A stretch of DNA of 44,075 nucleotides from positions 1 to 44,075 of the forward strand of contig JBCBXA010000017.1 of NCBI GenBank assembly GCA_039816825.1, read 5' to 3'. Positions within the stretch are counted from its first letter, which is position 1; every line of letters begins with the position of its first letter. Origin of the DNA: JBCBXA01 sp039816825. Its GTDB lineage: Bacteria > Pseudomonadota > Alphaproteobacteria > Rhizobiales > Rhizobiaceae. This document shows, in pieces, positions 26,211 through 35,025 of this stretch. The notes below the pieces were generated by a model. It was given only the letters and a program-made list of their open reading frames with translations, was not told the origin of the DNA and did no database searches. Position numbers and translations under genes: made by a program.

Positions 26211-27188
26211 CTAATGGCTGCCGCGGCCGCCACGCAGGCGTGGGTCGATGGCGAAGTACAACATGTCCACGATCAGGTTGATCGCCACGAACATGACGGA
26301 GATCAGCATCAGATATGCCGCCATGACAGGAATATCGACGAACTGAATGGCGTTGATGAACAGCAGGCCCACCCCTGGCCACTGAAACACGGTTTCAGTG
26401 ATGATGGCGAAGGCGATGATGGACCCGATCTGAAGACCTGTGACAGTGATCACGGGGACAAGGGTGTTTTTCAGCGCGTGGCGAAAATTGATCGCTTTCT
26501 CCCGCAGCCCGCGGGCACGGGCGAAGCGGATATAGTCCGCGCGAAGGACTTCCAGCATCTCGGAGCGCACCAGGCGCATGATGAGGGTCATCTGATAAAG
26601 ACCCAGCGTGATGGCCGGCAGAATGATCGCCTTGAGGCCGGATTCTGTCAGAAAGCCCGTGGACCAGAAGCCCAGATCAACCGTCTCACCCCGCCCAAAA
26701 CTGGGCAGCCATCCCAGCTCGACTGAGAACAGGTAGATCAGCAATATGCCTATCAAAAAGGTGGGCAGGGACACGCCTATCAGGCTGACGGTCATAATGG
26801 TGTTGGCCGCCCAGCCCTCGCGGCGGATCGCCGTGTAAACTCCCAGCGCAACGCCGCCCACAATCGCGAAAATCGCACTGACTGCAGCCAGCTCCAGCGT
26901 AGCCGGCGCGCGCTTCGCAATGATCTCGGCCACGGGTCGCGACTGGCGGTAAGAGATGCCGAAATCGCCCTGCACGGACCGAGCCAGGAAATTGGCGTAT
27001 TGAACGGGGAAGGGGTCGTTCAGTCCGAGACGATCCCGCAGACGCTCAATGTCTTCAATCGTGGCTTCCTGGCCCAGAAGGCCTTCCACCGGGTCGCCGA
27101 CGAAGCGGAACATGGAGAAAGCGACGAGGCCGACGACCAGAAGAACAAGGACGGCCTGAAAGATACGACGAAAAGCGAACGCTAACAT
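26211..27188 (-). CDS. ABC transporter permease, DppB type
   Basis: A 325-residue inner-membrane permease with the typical DppB N-terminus (first transmembrane helix about residues 10-30, then a periplasmic stretch with GLNDPFPVQY). The EAA loop is near ARGLREKAINFRHALKNTLVPVI. The ATG at 27188 is chosen because the upstream extension to 27230 lacks membrane character. It begins the permease-ATPase part of the operon after an intercistronic hairpin. Confidence 0.92.
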   Translation of the reverse strand: MLAFAFRRIFQAVLVLLVVGLVAFSMFRFVGDPVEGLLGQEATIEDIERLRDRLGLNDPFPVQYANFLARSVQGDFGISYRQSRPVAEIIAKRAPATLELAAVSAIFAIVGGVALGVYTAIRREGWAANTIMTVSLIGVSLPTFLIGILLIYLFSVELGWLPSFGRGETVDLGFWSTGFLTESGLKAIILPAITLGLYQMTLIMRLVRSEMLEVLRADYIRFARARGLREKAINFRHALKNTLVPVITVTGLQIGSIIAFAIITETVFQWPGVGLLFINAIQFVDIPVMAAYLMLISVMFVAINLIVDMLYFAIDPRLRGGRGSH

Positions 27189-27288
27189 CTTTCCGTTGTG
27201 TTGCGGTGACCCTCGGCGGTCAAGCGCCAATTGTGACCGTGTGACTTAAATGGTGCGCACACTTGGTTGAAAAAATGGCGCACAGAAC

Positions 27289-27317
27289 GGCCAGCCCAGC
27301 TGTCTGCCGGGCCGGCC
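27289..27317 (-). terminator. Intercistronic hairpin after the first binding protein
   Basis: The 9-base arms GGCCAGCCC and GGGCCGGCC (one G-T pair on the minus-strand RNA) flank an 11-base loop, followed on the minus strand by a T6 tract about 12 bases later. Hairpins at this position often raise binding-protein mRNA over the permease mRNA by partial termination or 3' protection. Confidence 0.5.
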
Positions 27318-27345
27318 CTTTGGATCTGCGTTGAGTTCTGGTCCG

Positions 27346-28935
27346 CTAGCTGACCGTCACCCACCGCAGGATGAAGAAATTGTCTGGCCGCTGCGTCAGC
27401 TCAATGTTCTGACGTGTGCCCCAGAGCAGCGGCTGCACATACATGGTGTTGTAAGCCGCTTCATCCTGCAGGATCTTGGTCACTTCATCCACCATCGCCT
27501 GGCGCTTGGTGACATCGATCTCCGACTGAATCATCGGGAGAAGCTCATCCACCCGAGCGTTGGAATAGTCGCCAAAGTTCCAAGAGCCCAGACGCTTCTC
27601 AGGGTTCGGCGTTGAAGCCAGGAAGCGGATGGGGTGCTCAGCGTCGAACGTGCCCGGGCTCCAGCCCAGCAGGTACATGTCGAAATCGTCGGCCCGTAGG
27701 CGCTCCCAATAGCCCCGCACCGGCATGGCTTCGAGCTCCGCCGTCACGCCAATCTGGGCGAGCATGGACACAACCGCCTGGCACACCGCTTCATCGTTGA
27801 GATAGCGGTCGTTGGGGCATTTGAGACCAAACTCAAAGCCATCGGCATAGCCAGCGTCTGCCAACAGCGCCTTGGCGCCGTCCACATCAAAGGCGGGCCG
27901 CTTGGAATTGGCTACCGAATAGCCGTTCATGGCCGGGCTCACCAGCTGACTCGCGGGCTCCGCTGCCCCGCGCATGATGGTCTGCAGGATCGCCGGAACA
28001 TTGACCGCCATGTTGACGGCCTTGCGCACGCGCACATCGCGGAACGGGTTGGGATCACCGGCGTTCGCGCCATATTTCAGCGTTTCCGCCTGGTGCGGGA
28101 AGCCCAGCATGATCACCCGGGCCTCGATACCCTGAATGACTTTCACATCCGGGTCTTGCTGCAGGCGCGCTGCGTCCTGGATCGGAACCGGATTGATGAG
28201 ATCCACATCGCCGGACAGGAGGGCCGCCACGGCCGTGGCCGGATTCTGGATCGGTGTGAACTCGGCGCGCGTGATGTTGTGCTCCACTTCACCCCACCAG
28301 CCGTCGAAGGGTTCAAGCACCGTTTTGAGGCCGGGCTGCCGCTCGGCCAGCGTGAAGGCACCTGTGCCATTCGCATTCAGCGTCGCATAGTTTTCGCTGT
28401 CCTTGGTTGGGCGTTCGGCGGAGTTTGCCTCGGCCCAGCCCTTATCAAGGATCATGAAGTTGGCGATGGAGCTGGGGAACAGCGGGTTGGGTGCGTTCGT
28501 GTAGAAATCGATGGTGAAGTCATCCACCACTTCAACCCGACTGACGGGCGCAAACCAGGACGATGTGTCGGCCTCTTCGCTCGAGGCGCGCTCGTAGGAA
28601 AACAGCACGTCTTCAGCGGTAAACGCGGCCCCGTCGTGGAAGGTCACGCCTTCGCGGAGATTAAAGCGCCAGCCCTCGCCGCCATTCTCTCCAATGGGTT
28701 CAAAGCTTGTGGCCAGTGCGGGCTCGACAGCCATGTCCTTGCCGCGGCGAACAAGACCCTCATAGACATTGTTCAGAAAGCCCAGAACCGGTGCCGCGTT
28801 AACCGCATGAGGGTCCATGGTTTGTGGGTCGGTCGTGCCCGCCCATTTGAATGTTTCGGCATAGGCGCCGCTCATCAGAAGCGCGCTTGCCGCCATGGCC
28901 AGCAGGCCCCGGCTCGCTTGTTTACGGACTGTCAT
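27346..28935 (-). CDS. ABC transporter family-5 substrate-binding protein (copy 1)
   Basis: A 529-residue periplasmic solute-binding protein. The signal peptide (RGLLAMAASALLMSGAYAE) is cut near residue 26. The family-5 signature region is FNLREGVTFHDGAAFTAEDVLFSYER. A CPNDRYLNDEAVCQAV segment is shared with the neighbouring paralogue. Members bind peptides but also nickel, opines and other small molecules. The ATG at 28935 follows GGGAGA; the frame upstream to 29061 is not coding. Two binding proteins feeding one permease set suggests a broadened substrate range. Confidence 0.92.
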   Translation of the reverse strand: MTVRKQASRGLLAMAASALLMSGAYAETFKWAGTTDPQTMDPHAVNAAPVLGFLNNVYEGLVRRGKDMAVEPALATSFEPIGENGGEGWRFNLREGVTFHDGAAFTAEDVLFSYERASSEEADTSSWFAPVSRVEVVDDFTIDFYTNAPNPLFPSSIANFMILDKGWAEANSAERPTKDSENYATLNANGTGAFTLAERQPGLKTVLEPFDGWWGEVEHNITRAEFTPIQNPATAVAALLSGDVDLINPVPIQDAARLQQDPDVKVIQGIEARVIMLGFPHQAETLKYGANAGDPNPFRDVRVRKAVNMAVNVPAILQTIMRGAAEPASQLVSPAMNGYSVANSKRPAFDVDGAKALLADAGYADGFEFGLKCPNDRYLNDEAVCQAVVSMLAQIGVTAELEAMPVRGYWERLRADDFDMYLLGWSPGTFDAEHPIRFLASTPNPEKRLGSWNFGDYSNARVDELLPMIQSEIDVTKRQAMVDEVTKILQDEAAYNTMYVQPLLWGTRQNIELTQRPDNFFILRWVTVS

Positions 28936-29023
28936 GGGGGTCTCCCTCTTGTGTGGTCCACCACCCGCGCGCACCAGATGCGGCAGAGTGGCGCATAAGG
29001 GTGGCACATGGTGCACCGGGCGC

Positions 29024-29053
29024 AAAAGAAAACGGGCGGCTCGAGAGCCGCCC
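29024..29053 (-). terminator. Rho-independent terminator after copy 2 binding protein
   Basis: On the minus strand GGGCGGCT pairs with AGCCGCCC around a 4-base loop and is followed by GTTTTCTTTTG. It separates the two binding-protein genes and would reduce read-through into the downstream genes. Confidence 0.8.
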
Positions 29054-29113
29054 GCAATCACATTTCCGTGCTAGCAAATGTGCGCTGCGCGGAATGAGTC
29101 ACCTCAGAGGGCG

Positions 29114-30697
29114 TTAGCCACCCATGGTGAAGAATTTGAATTTGGGATCATCTTCAGGAGACACGTCTGTTCCGACGCCTTCCTTCATGCCCCAGTTCAG
29201 CACCTGGTGGTGGATCGGCAGGTAAAGCTGCTGGTCCTGCACCACTTCCCAAATCTCGCCGATGGTCGCGTTGCGCTTGTCGAGATCCGTCTCAGAAGCG
29301 AGCGAAACGATCTTGGCGTCAACATCTGCGTCAGAGAAGCCAGTATTGTTCCAGGAACCGCGGTCACCGCTGCGCGTATGCGTCAGGAAGTTGAAGATGT
29401 ACTCGGAGTCATAGGTCGGCACGCCCCAGCCCAACATGTAGAAGTTCGTCTCGCCGTTCTGGATCAGCGGGAAATGCTGCGCCTTTGGCTTGGCGTCCAG
29501 GTTCACGGTGATGCCGATCTGACCCATCATGCCCACAGCAGCCTGGCAGATGCCTTCATCATTGATGTAGCGGTCGTTCGGGCAGTCGAGGGTGATTTCA
29601 AAGCCATCGCCGTATCCGGCTTCGGCCATCAGAGCTTTTGCGGCTTCGATGTCTGTCTTGGCCGAGGAGTCCATCTCTTCGGTCCAGCCATTGACGAATG
29701 GCGGAGCGATCATGCCGGCCGGCTGCGACTGGTCACGCATCACCACCTGCTTGATGGCGTCCCGGTTGATGGCCATGTTCATGGCGCGGCGAACGCGGAC
29801 GTCAGCCAGCGGGTTCTTGCCTTCGACATTGTCACTGTCGAGATCATCGGCACCCATGTTCATGCCCAAGAAGATCACGCGGTTCTGGGGCGCGGTCTTC
29901 ACCGTCAGACCATCCGTGCCGTCCACGCGGCCCAGATCCTGCACGGGCACATCCTGAATAAAATCGACTTCGCCGGACAGGAGAGCGGCCACGCGGGTCG
30001 CTGCATTCTGGATCGGCGTGTAGATGATTTCGGTCACTTCAAGCGGGAACTGGCCTTTGCCCCAGTAGGCGTCATTGGCGGACAGCACAGTCTTGGTGTC
30101 CGGCTCGCGGCTCACCAGCGTGTAGGCGCCCGTGCCGTTTGCATTGGTTGCAGCGAAGGTGGTTTCGCCATTGGCGATGTCCTGCACCTTGGTCACGCCA
30201 TTGGCTTCGGTCCAGCCCTTATCCATGATGAACAGGTTGGTGAAGTTGTTGGCGAGGATCGGGTTTGGTCCGTCGGTGACGAACTCAACGGTCATGTCGT
30301 CCACGGCGCGCACTTCGGTGATCGAAGTCAGCAGCTCTTTCATGGCCGATGTTTCCGACTTGGCGCGCTCAAATGAGAACACAACATCTTCTGCGTCGAA
30401 GGTCGCGCCATCGTGGAAGGTCACACCTTCACGGAGTTTGAAAACCCAGACGTTCGGATCGCCCTCTTTGGGAGCCCACTCGGTGGCCAGAGCTGCCTGG
30501 AAGGCGCCGGCGTGATCGCGGATGATCAGCGGCTCATAGATCTGGTGGGCCAGCGTGTGGGTTGGGCCTTCGTTCTGGGCATGCGGGTCGAGCGTCAGGC
30601 TGTCGCCAGCGCGGGCCCAGCGAAGGGTCTCTGCATTTGCGGCGCCAGCCAGCAATGCGAAGGCGGTACCGGCTGCGAGAATATTTTTGAGGGTCAT
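29114..30697 (-). CDS. ABC transporter family-5 substrate-binding protein (copy 2)
   Basis: A 527-residue periplasmic binding protein, paralogue of the downstream copy. The signal peptide is LKNILAAGTAFALLAGAANAE. The signature region is FKLREGVTFHDGATFDAEDVVFSFER and the shared ligand-region segment is CPNDRYINDEGICQAA. The ATG at 30697 follows GGGAGA at somewhat long spacing. It lies 130 bases downstream of puuD on the same strand, with no strong terminator between, so transcription from the purine genes may reach it. The two copies have clearly diverged, so they may bind different ligands. Confidence 0.92.
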   Translation of the reverse strand: MTLKNILAAGTAFALLAGAANAETLRWARAGDSLTLDPHAQNEGPTHTLAHQIYEPLIIRDHAGAFQAALATEWAPKEGDPNVWVFKLREGVTFHDGATFDAEDVVFSFERAKSETSAMKELLTSITEVRAVDDMTVEFVTDGPNPILANNFTNLFIMDKGWTEANGVTKVQDIANGETTFAATNANGTGAYTLVSREPDTKTVLSANDAYWGKGQFPLEVTEIIYTPIQNAATRVAALLSGEVDFIQDVPVQDLGRVDGTDGLTVKTAPQNRVIFLGMNMGADDLDSDNVEGKNPLADVRVRRAMNMAINRDAIKQVVMRDQSQPAGMIAPPFVNGWTEEMDSSAKTDIEAAKALMAEAGYGDGFEITLDCPNDRYINDEGICQAAVGMMGQIGITVNLDAKPKAQHFPLIQNGETNFYMLGWGVPTYDSEYIFNFLTHTRSGDRGSWNNTGFSDADVDAKIVSLASETDLDKRNATIGEIWEVVQDQQLYLPIHHQVLNWGMKEGVGTDVSPEDDPKFKFFTMGG

Positions 30698-30827
30698 GTG
30701 TTTGGGATCTCCCTGTTTATGACAAGGGGTCACTATGACTCGCTCAGCGAGCATGACAAGGCTAAACGACTGTTCGGACTGGACTCCCGTCGGCAGGGTT
30801 AGCGCGTGGGATGGTCACTCAAACCGG

Positions 30828-32075
30828 CTACCGGTTTTGAGACGCTCCCCGAAACCATGCGATGAGCCTATCGCGATCTGCCTGATCAATCTCGACAGCC
30901 GCCGCGGGTGGCATGGCGTGGGAGATACCTGCCTGCAGGTATATCTCCTGCGCCTGGCGCGCGACGTCGGTCTCAGTTTCCAGATAGACGCCCTTGGGAG
31001 CCCAGCGTATGCCTTCCCAGACCGGTTCACGGGCATGGCACATGGAGCATCGCCCGAGAACGATGTTTGTCGCCTCTTCAAAGCCCGGCGCTGAGGCGTA
31101 GTGCGCTTCCAGCTGTGTGAAAGGCCGTGTGCTAGCCACCTCATAGGTGTCTGGCGGTCGGGCGCTGGAAAGCCACGCGATGGAGATGAAGATCACAACG
31201 GTCGCAGCCCAGGTCCAGTAGGGGCGGCCCTTGCCCGCGTGAAGACTGTTGAACCAATGCCGGATCGTGACGCCGAGCAGAAAAACCAGGCTGGCAATGA
31301 TCCAGGCATAGGGTGTCGCGAAGGCCAGCGGATAGTGGTTCGACAGCATCAGGAAGATGACCGGCAACGTCAGGTAGTTGTTGTGCGTCGACCGGAGCTT
31401 GGCGATCTTGCCATATTTGGCGTCTGGCGTGTGCCCAGCCTTCAGATCGGCCACCACGATCCGTTGGTTCGGCATGATGATGAAGAAGACGTTGGCCGTC
31501 ATGATGGTGGCCGTGAAGGCACCCAGATGCAGCAGGGCGGCGCGTCCGGTGAAGATCTGGTTGTAGCCCCAACTCATGGCGACCAGCAGGCCGAAGAGCA
31601 GTAGCATGAGCAGCGTTGGCTGTTCGCCCAAACCCGATTTGCAAGCGAGATCGTAGACGATCCAGCCAATCGTGAGGGATGCCGCCGAAATCAGCACGGC
31701 CTGCCAGACAGCTAGATCCGCTTTGTTTGGGTCGATGAGATAAAGCTCCGCCCCCACCCAATAGACGATGGCCAGCAGCACGGCACCGGATATCCACGTC
31801 CAGTAGCTCTGCCATTTGTGCCAGGTCAGGTGCTCCGGCAGCCGTTCCGGCGCGACCAGATATTTCGTCGTGTGGTAGAAGCCCCCACCGTGGACCTCCC
31901 ACTCTTCACCAAAAGCGCCCTTGGGCAGATCGTCCGCCTTTCGCAGGCCGAGGTCGAGCGCGATGAAGTAGAAGGACGCGCCGATCCAGGCCATGGCCGT
32001 GATAACGTGCAGCCAGCGCACCGCGAAGGCAAACCAGTCCCAAAGCACTGCCCAATCGTATAAGGGGTCAGCCAT
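30828..32075 (-). CDS. puuD: Membrane-bound urate hydroxylase/oxidase PuuD
   Basis: A 415-residue inner-membrane enzyme that oxidises urate to 5-hydroxyisourate. About eight or nine transmembrane segments occupy residues 15-305. The C-terminal domain from about 330 is a cytochrome c with the haem motif CSMCH at 343-347 and a likely axial Met at 388 (HAMPP), so electrons go to the respiratory chain rather than to oxygen with peroxide release. The start overlaps the stop of uraH as TAATG, so the genes are coupled. A CCGG-centred hairpin (30818-30841) spans its stop codon. Confidence 0.94.
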   Translation of the reverse strand: MADPLYDWAVLWDWFAFAVRWLHVITAMAWIGASFYFIALDLGLRKADDLPKGAFGEEWEVHGGGFYHTTKYLVAPERLPEHLTWHKWQSYWTWISGAVLLAIVYWVGAELYLIDPNKADLAVWQAVLISAASLTIGWIVYDLACKSGLGEQPTLLMLLLFGLLVAMSWGYNQIFTGRAALLHLGAFTATIMTANVFFIIMPNQRIVVADLKAGHTPDAKYGKIAKLRSTHNNYLTLPVIFLMLSNHYPLAFATPYAWIIASLVFLLGVTIRHWFNSLHAGKGRPYWTWAATVVIFISIAWLSSARPPDTYEVASTRPFTQLEAHYASAPGFEEATNIVLGRCSMCHAREPVWEGIRWAPKGVYLETETDVARQAQEIYLQAGISHAMPPAAAVEIDQADRDRLIAWFRGASQNR

Positions 32076-32446
32076 TAGCTGCCCCGATAGGTCGAGTAGC
32101 CGTAGGGCGAAAGCAGGAGCGGCACATGGTAGTGCGCCTCTGCATCGTCGATTCCGAAGCGGATGGGCACTTGGTCGAGGAAAAGCAGGTCAACGCCGTC
32201 AACCAGGCCGTTGGAGCGCAGATAGTCGCCCGCAAAAAAGATCAGTTCATACTGCCCGGCCTTGAACTTATCCTTCGGCAGAATGGGCGAGTCTGTCCGT
32301 CCATCTTCATTGGTGGTCGCGGTGGCGATCTTTCTGTGGCTGTTGCCGCTGACCCGGTAGAGGGCGATTTCGATCCCGGCTGCGGGGCATCCCCGGGCTG
32401 TGTCCAGCACATGTGTTGTCAGAAAGCCGTTCGTTTCGTCAGTCAT
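32075..32446 (-). CDS. uraH: 5-hydroxyisourate hydrolase
   Basis: A 123-residue transthyretin-like enzyme that hydrolyses 5-hydroxyisourate to OHCU, the step after PuuD. The N-terminal LTTHVLDTARGCPA carries the first active-site His, and the protein ends in the diagnostic YRGS. An EAHYHVPLLLSPYGYSTYRGS end segment is typical. There is no signal peptide, so it is cytoplasmic. The ATG at 32446 follows GGAGCA; the open frame to 32557 upstream is not conserved. It is divergent from puuE across 100 bases that contain an operator-like inverted repeat. Confidence 0.95.
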   Translation of the reverse strand: MTDETNGFLTTHVLDTARGCPAAGIEIALYRVSGNSHRKIATATTNEDGRTDSPILPKDKFKAGQYELIFFAGDYLRSNGLVDGVDLLFLDQVPIRFGIDDAEAHYHVPLLLSPYGYSTYRGS

Positions 32447-32463
32447 AGCCTGCTCCGAATGAT

Positions 32464-32487
32464 GCGATTTGCGTCGCACCAAATCGC
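32464..32487. promoter_or_regulatory. Operator candidate between uraH-puuD and puuE-allA
   Basis: A perfect inverted repeat, GCGATTTG and CAAATCGC with an 8-base spacer, lies in the only 100 bases between the divergent purine operons. It is well placed to let one regulator control both. No regulator gene is present in the purine cluster itself. Confidence 0.5.
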
Positions 32488-32546
32488 CCGACTGACAAGC
32501 CTGCCTGCCTGTTCTAAGTTGCCGCAAACTGCTGAAAGACCACGCA

Positions 32547-34010
32547 ATGGCCGACAATATCGCTTCTGACTCTCCGGCGCGCTATCCCCCACGCTATGAA
32601 AGAGACATGATTGGCTACGGTGCCAACCCGCCTGATCCGCAATGGCCGGATGTGGATGGGACAGGGCCAGCCACCATCGCGGTGCAAATTGTCCTGAACT
32701 ATGAAGAGGGCGGCGAGAACAACATCCTCCACGGTGATGCGGCATCCGAAGCATTCCTGTCAGAGATCGTCGGCGCGGCTGCGTGGCCCGGGCAGCGCCA
32801 CTGGAACATGGAGAGCCTCTATGAGTATGGCTCTCGTGCTGGTTTCTGGCGGCTGCACCGGCTGATGAAGGATCTCCCTGTCACGGTCTACGGTGTCGCG
32901 ACGGCCCTCGCCCGTTCACCGGAACAGGTGGCGGCCATGAAGGAGGCCAATTGGGAAATCGCCTCTCACGGCCTCAAATGGATCGAATATAAAGACATGT
33001 CCGAGCAGGATGAGCGGGCGGATATGGTCGAGGCCATCCGGCTCCACGCCGAAATTGTCGGCGAGCGCCCGCGCGGCTGGTATACGGGCCGCTGTTCAAC
33101 CAACACGGTGCGTCTCGCCGCCGAGGAGGGCGGGTTCGACTATGTGTCTGACAGCTATGCTGACGATCTGCCCTATTGGATGGAGTTTGGGGAACGCGAC
33201 CAGCTGATCGTGCCCTACACGCTGGATTGCAACGACATGCGCTTTGCGACCCCACAGGGGTTCAATGCCGGCCAGCAGTTTGAGAATTATCTGTTCGACA
33301 CGTTCAACACACTCCGGCAGGAAGGTGAGGATGGCGCGCCCAAGATGATGAGCATCGGCCTCCATTGCCGCCTCATCGGACGGCCAGGGCGCGTCGCTGC
33401 GCTCCAGAATTTCCTCAACTATGCCCGCGGTCACAAAGGCGTCTGGTTCGCCACACGCCAGCAGATCGCCGATCATTGGGCGCAGCATCATCCTCACAGA
33501 CGGCGTGCGCGCCCCAGCGAGCTGGAGCTTCCGGAATTTGTCGAGGCCTATGGCTCCATCTTCGAGCACTCGGCCTGGATTGCCGAGCGCGCCCACGGTC
33601 TGGAACTGGGCCCAACCCACGACACAGCGGAGGGCCTGCACAACGCGCTGGCACGAATGTTCCGCTCGGCCAGCTATGAAGAGCGGCTGGGCGTCTTGAC
33701 CGCACACCCTGATCTTGCCGGAAAGCTCGCCGCTGCCAAGCGATTGACGGCTGAGAGCACGTCGGAGCAGGCCAGCGCTGGCCTCGACGTTCTGACGGAT
33801 GAAGAACGATCCGACTTCTCCAAAATGAATGCGGCTTATACCGCCAGGTTCGGCTTTCCGTTCATCATCGCGGTGCGGGACCACGACAAGGCGTCGATTG
33901 AGGCGTCTTTTCAAACACGCCTCGACCATGATCGCGACACCGAGTTTGCCGAAGCCTGTCGCCAGGTGGAGCGCATCGCCTGGCATCGCCTTAAGGCGCT
34001 GCTTCCATGA
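32547..34010 (+). CDS. puuE: Allantoinase PuuE fused to OHCU decarboxylase
   Basis: A 487-residue bifunctional enzyme. Residues about 1-315 form a polysaccharide-deacetylase-like allantoinase that opens allantoin to allantoate (segments RDMIGYGANPPDPQWP, EIASHGLKWI, GWYTGRCSTNTVRLAAEEG, MSIGLHCRLIGRPGR). Residues about 322-487 form OHCU decarboxylase, which makes (S)-allantoin: HPDLA at 387-391 with the catalytic His, TSEQ at 405-408 and FPFII at 437-441. The fusion order puts consecutive pathway steps in one chain, as seen in other Proteobacteria. Its stop overlaps allA as ATGA. Confidence 0.94.
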   Translation: MADNIASDSPARYPPRYERDMIGYGANPPDPQWPDVDGTGPATIAVQIVLNYEEGGENNILHGDAASEAFLSEIVGAAAWPGQRHWNMESLYEYGSRAGFWRLHRLMKDLPVTVYGVATALARSPEQVAAMKEANWEIASHGLKWIEYKDMSEQDERADMVEAIRLHAEIVGERPRGWYTGRCSTNTVRLAAEEGGFDYVSDSYADDLPYWMEFGERDQLIVPYTLDCNDMRFATPQGFNAGQQFENYLFDTFNTLRQEGEDGAPKMMSIGLHCRLIGRPGRVAALQNFLNYARGHKGVWFATRQQIADHWAQHHPHRRRARPSELELPEFVEAYGSIFEHSAWIAERAHGLELGPTHDTAEGLHNALARMFRSASYEERLGVLTAHPDLAGKLAAAKRLTAESTSEQASAGLDVLTDEERSDFSKMNAAYTARFGFPFIIAVRDHDKASIEASFQTRLDHDRDTEFAEACRQVERIAWHRLKALLP

Positions 34011-34504
34011 GCCGGCATCTGCCCGTTCGTCCGATTTCAGCGGAAGCCTTTGCACCCTTCGGTGATCTGCTGGATTGCGCCGGCGGGCCGGACCGCCTCA
34101 TCAATGCAGGTCTCTGCGGGCGTTACCATGACCGCGCAAAGCTCGATTGCGACCCGGGAACAGATGGAGGCCGCCTCGGCATCAGCCTGTTTGACGCCAA
34201 AGTACGGTCGCTCCCCTATGAGTTTGATCTGGTCGAGCGGCATCCGCTGGGCAGTCAATGTTTTGTGCCCATGGCTGATGTTGGGTTTCTGGTGATCGTT
34301 GCGCCGGATCAAGATGGCAAACCCGACGAGCCGATGGCTTTTGAAACGTCGCCGGGTCAGGCGATCAATTTCCATAGTAATGTATGGCACGGCGTGCTGA
34401 CGCCGCTCCGCGCGCCGGGACGCTTTGCCGTGATTGACCGGATCGGAGAGGCGGCGAACCTGGAGGAACATCGCTTCAGCAAACCATGGACGGTTGTGCG
34501 ATGA
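34007..34504 (+). CDS. allA: Ureidoglycolate lyase
   Basis: A 165-residue cupin-fold enzyme that splits ureidoglycolate into glyoxylate and urea. Family segments include the N-terminal PISAEAFAPFGDLLD, HPLGSQCFVPM and INFHSNVWHGVLTPL. It is the pathway's carbon exit and links to malate synthase G. Its start overlaps puuE by four bases and its stop overlaps the next ATG, so puuE, allA and the following gene form a tight operon. No urease genes are in the window. Confidence 0.93.
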   Translation: MSRHLPVRPISAEAFAPFGDLLDCAGGPDRLINAGLCGRYHDRAKLDCDPGTDGGRLGISLFDAKVRSLPYEFDLVERHPLGSQCFVPMADVGFLVIVAPDQDGKPDEPMAFETSPGQAINFHSNVWHGVLTPLRAPGRFAVIDRIGEAANLEEHRFSKPWTVVR

Positions 34505-35025
34505 TGGAGCGGTTCGAGACCATGCTGACGGGCGGCCATCCCAATTCGCTCGGTAGCACCATTGAGGTGGTCGAAATCACCCTTGTGAGCCCGGACCGCT
34601 TCGAGGAACTGTTCAACTGCTATCGCAGCGAGGATGCCATTGTTCGGTTGAGAACCTCAAACGCCATGCGGCGCGTGGAGGCGGAGCGGCATGATCTTCT
34701 GGTGCACTACATCGACCGTTTCATCCACGAAATCGGAGCGCTGGATCAGCCCTCGGCACAGTGGACACTCGCCGTTCTGTTCCGACTTCTTGAGAGAGAC
34801 ATGACGGAGCATCAGCGCACCAAGGCGCTGGCCGTCATGAAGCGCAATCTCGCCGAGCATGATGACTGGATCGTGCTCAACAACTCAATCGAAACCCTCA
34901 CTCTTTGGGCTCTCGATGATGGCGTGCTGGCCGATTGGCTGCGACCACATCTGGAGCGCTTGAAAGCGGATCCCCGAAAATCCGTGGCGGCTCGCGCCAG
35001 AAAGTTTGCCGCCAAGTTGGGCTAG
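34501..35025 (+). CDS. HEAT-like helical repeat protein
   Basis: A 174-residue soluble protein, nearly all predicted helix, with pattern segments like HEAT repeats (FEELFNCYRSEDAIVRLRTSNAMRRV, QWTLAVLFRLLER, VLNNSIETLTLWA, SVAARARKFAAKLG). There is no catalytic motif. It starts inside the stop of allA (ATGATGG), so it is co-translated with the ureide enzymes. A scaffold or regulatory role in the operon is possible but unproved. Its stop codon and that of the convergent allE share the four bases CTAG. Confidence 0.7.
   Translation: MMERFETMLTGGHPNSLGSTIEVVEITLVSPDRFEELFNCYRSEDAIVRLRTSNAMRRVEAERHDLLVHYIDRFIHEIGALDQPSAQWTLAVLFRLLERDMTEHQRTKALAVMKRNLAEHDDWIVLNNSIETLTLWALDDGVLADWLRPHLERLKADPRKSVAARARKFAAKLG

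Noticed and set aside
25491..26726. A 411-codon plus-strand frame opposite the permease genes
   Set aside because: It is His/Asp/Arg-rich with no domain and is fully antisense to two clear membrane permeases. It reflects codon bias in GC-rich DNA.
29078..30376. A 432-codon plus-strand frame opposite the copy 2 binding protein
   Set aside because: Antisense to a gene with a signal peptide and family motifs; no domain of its own.
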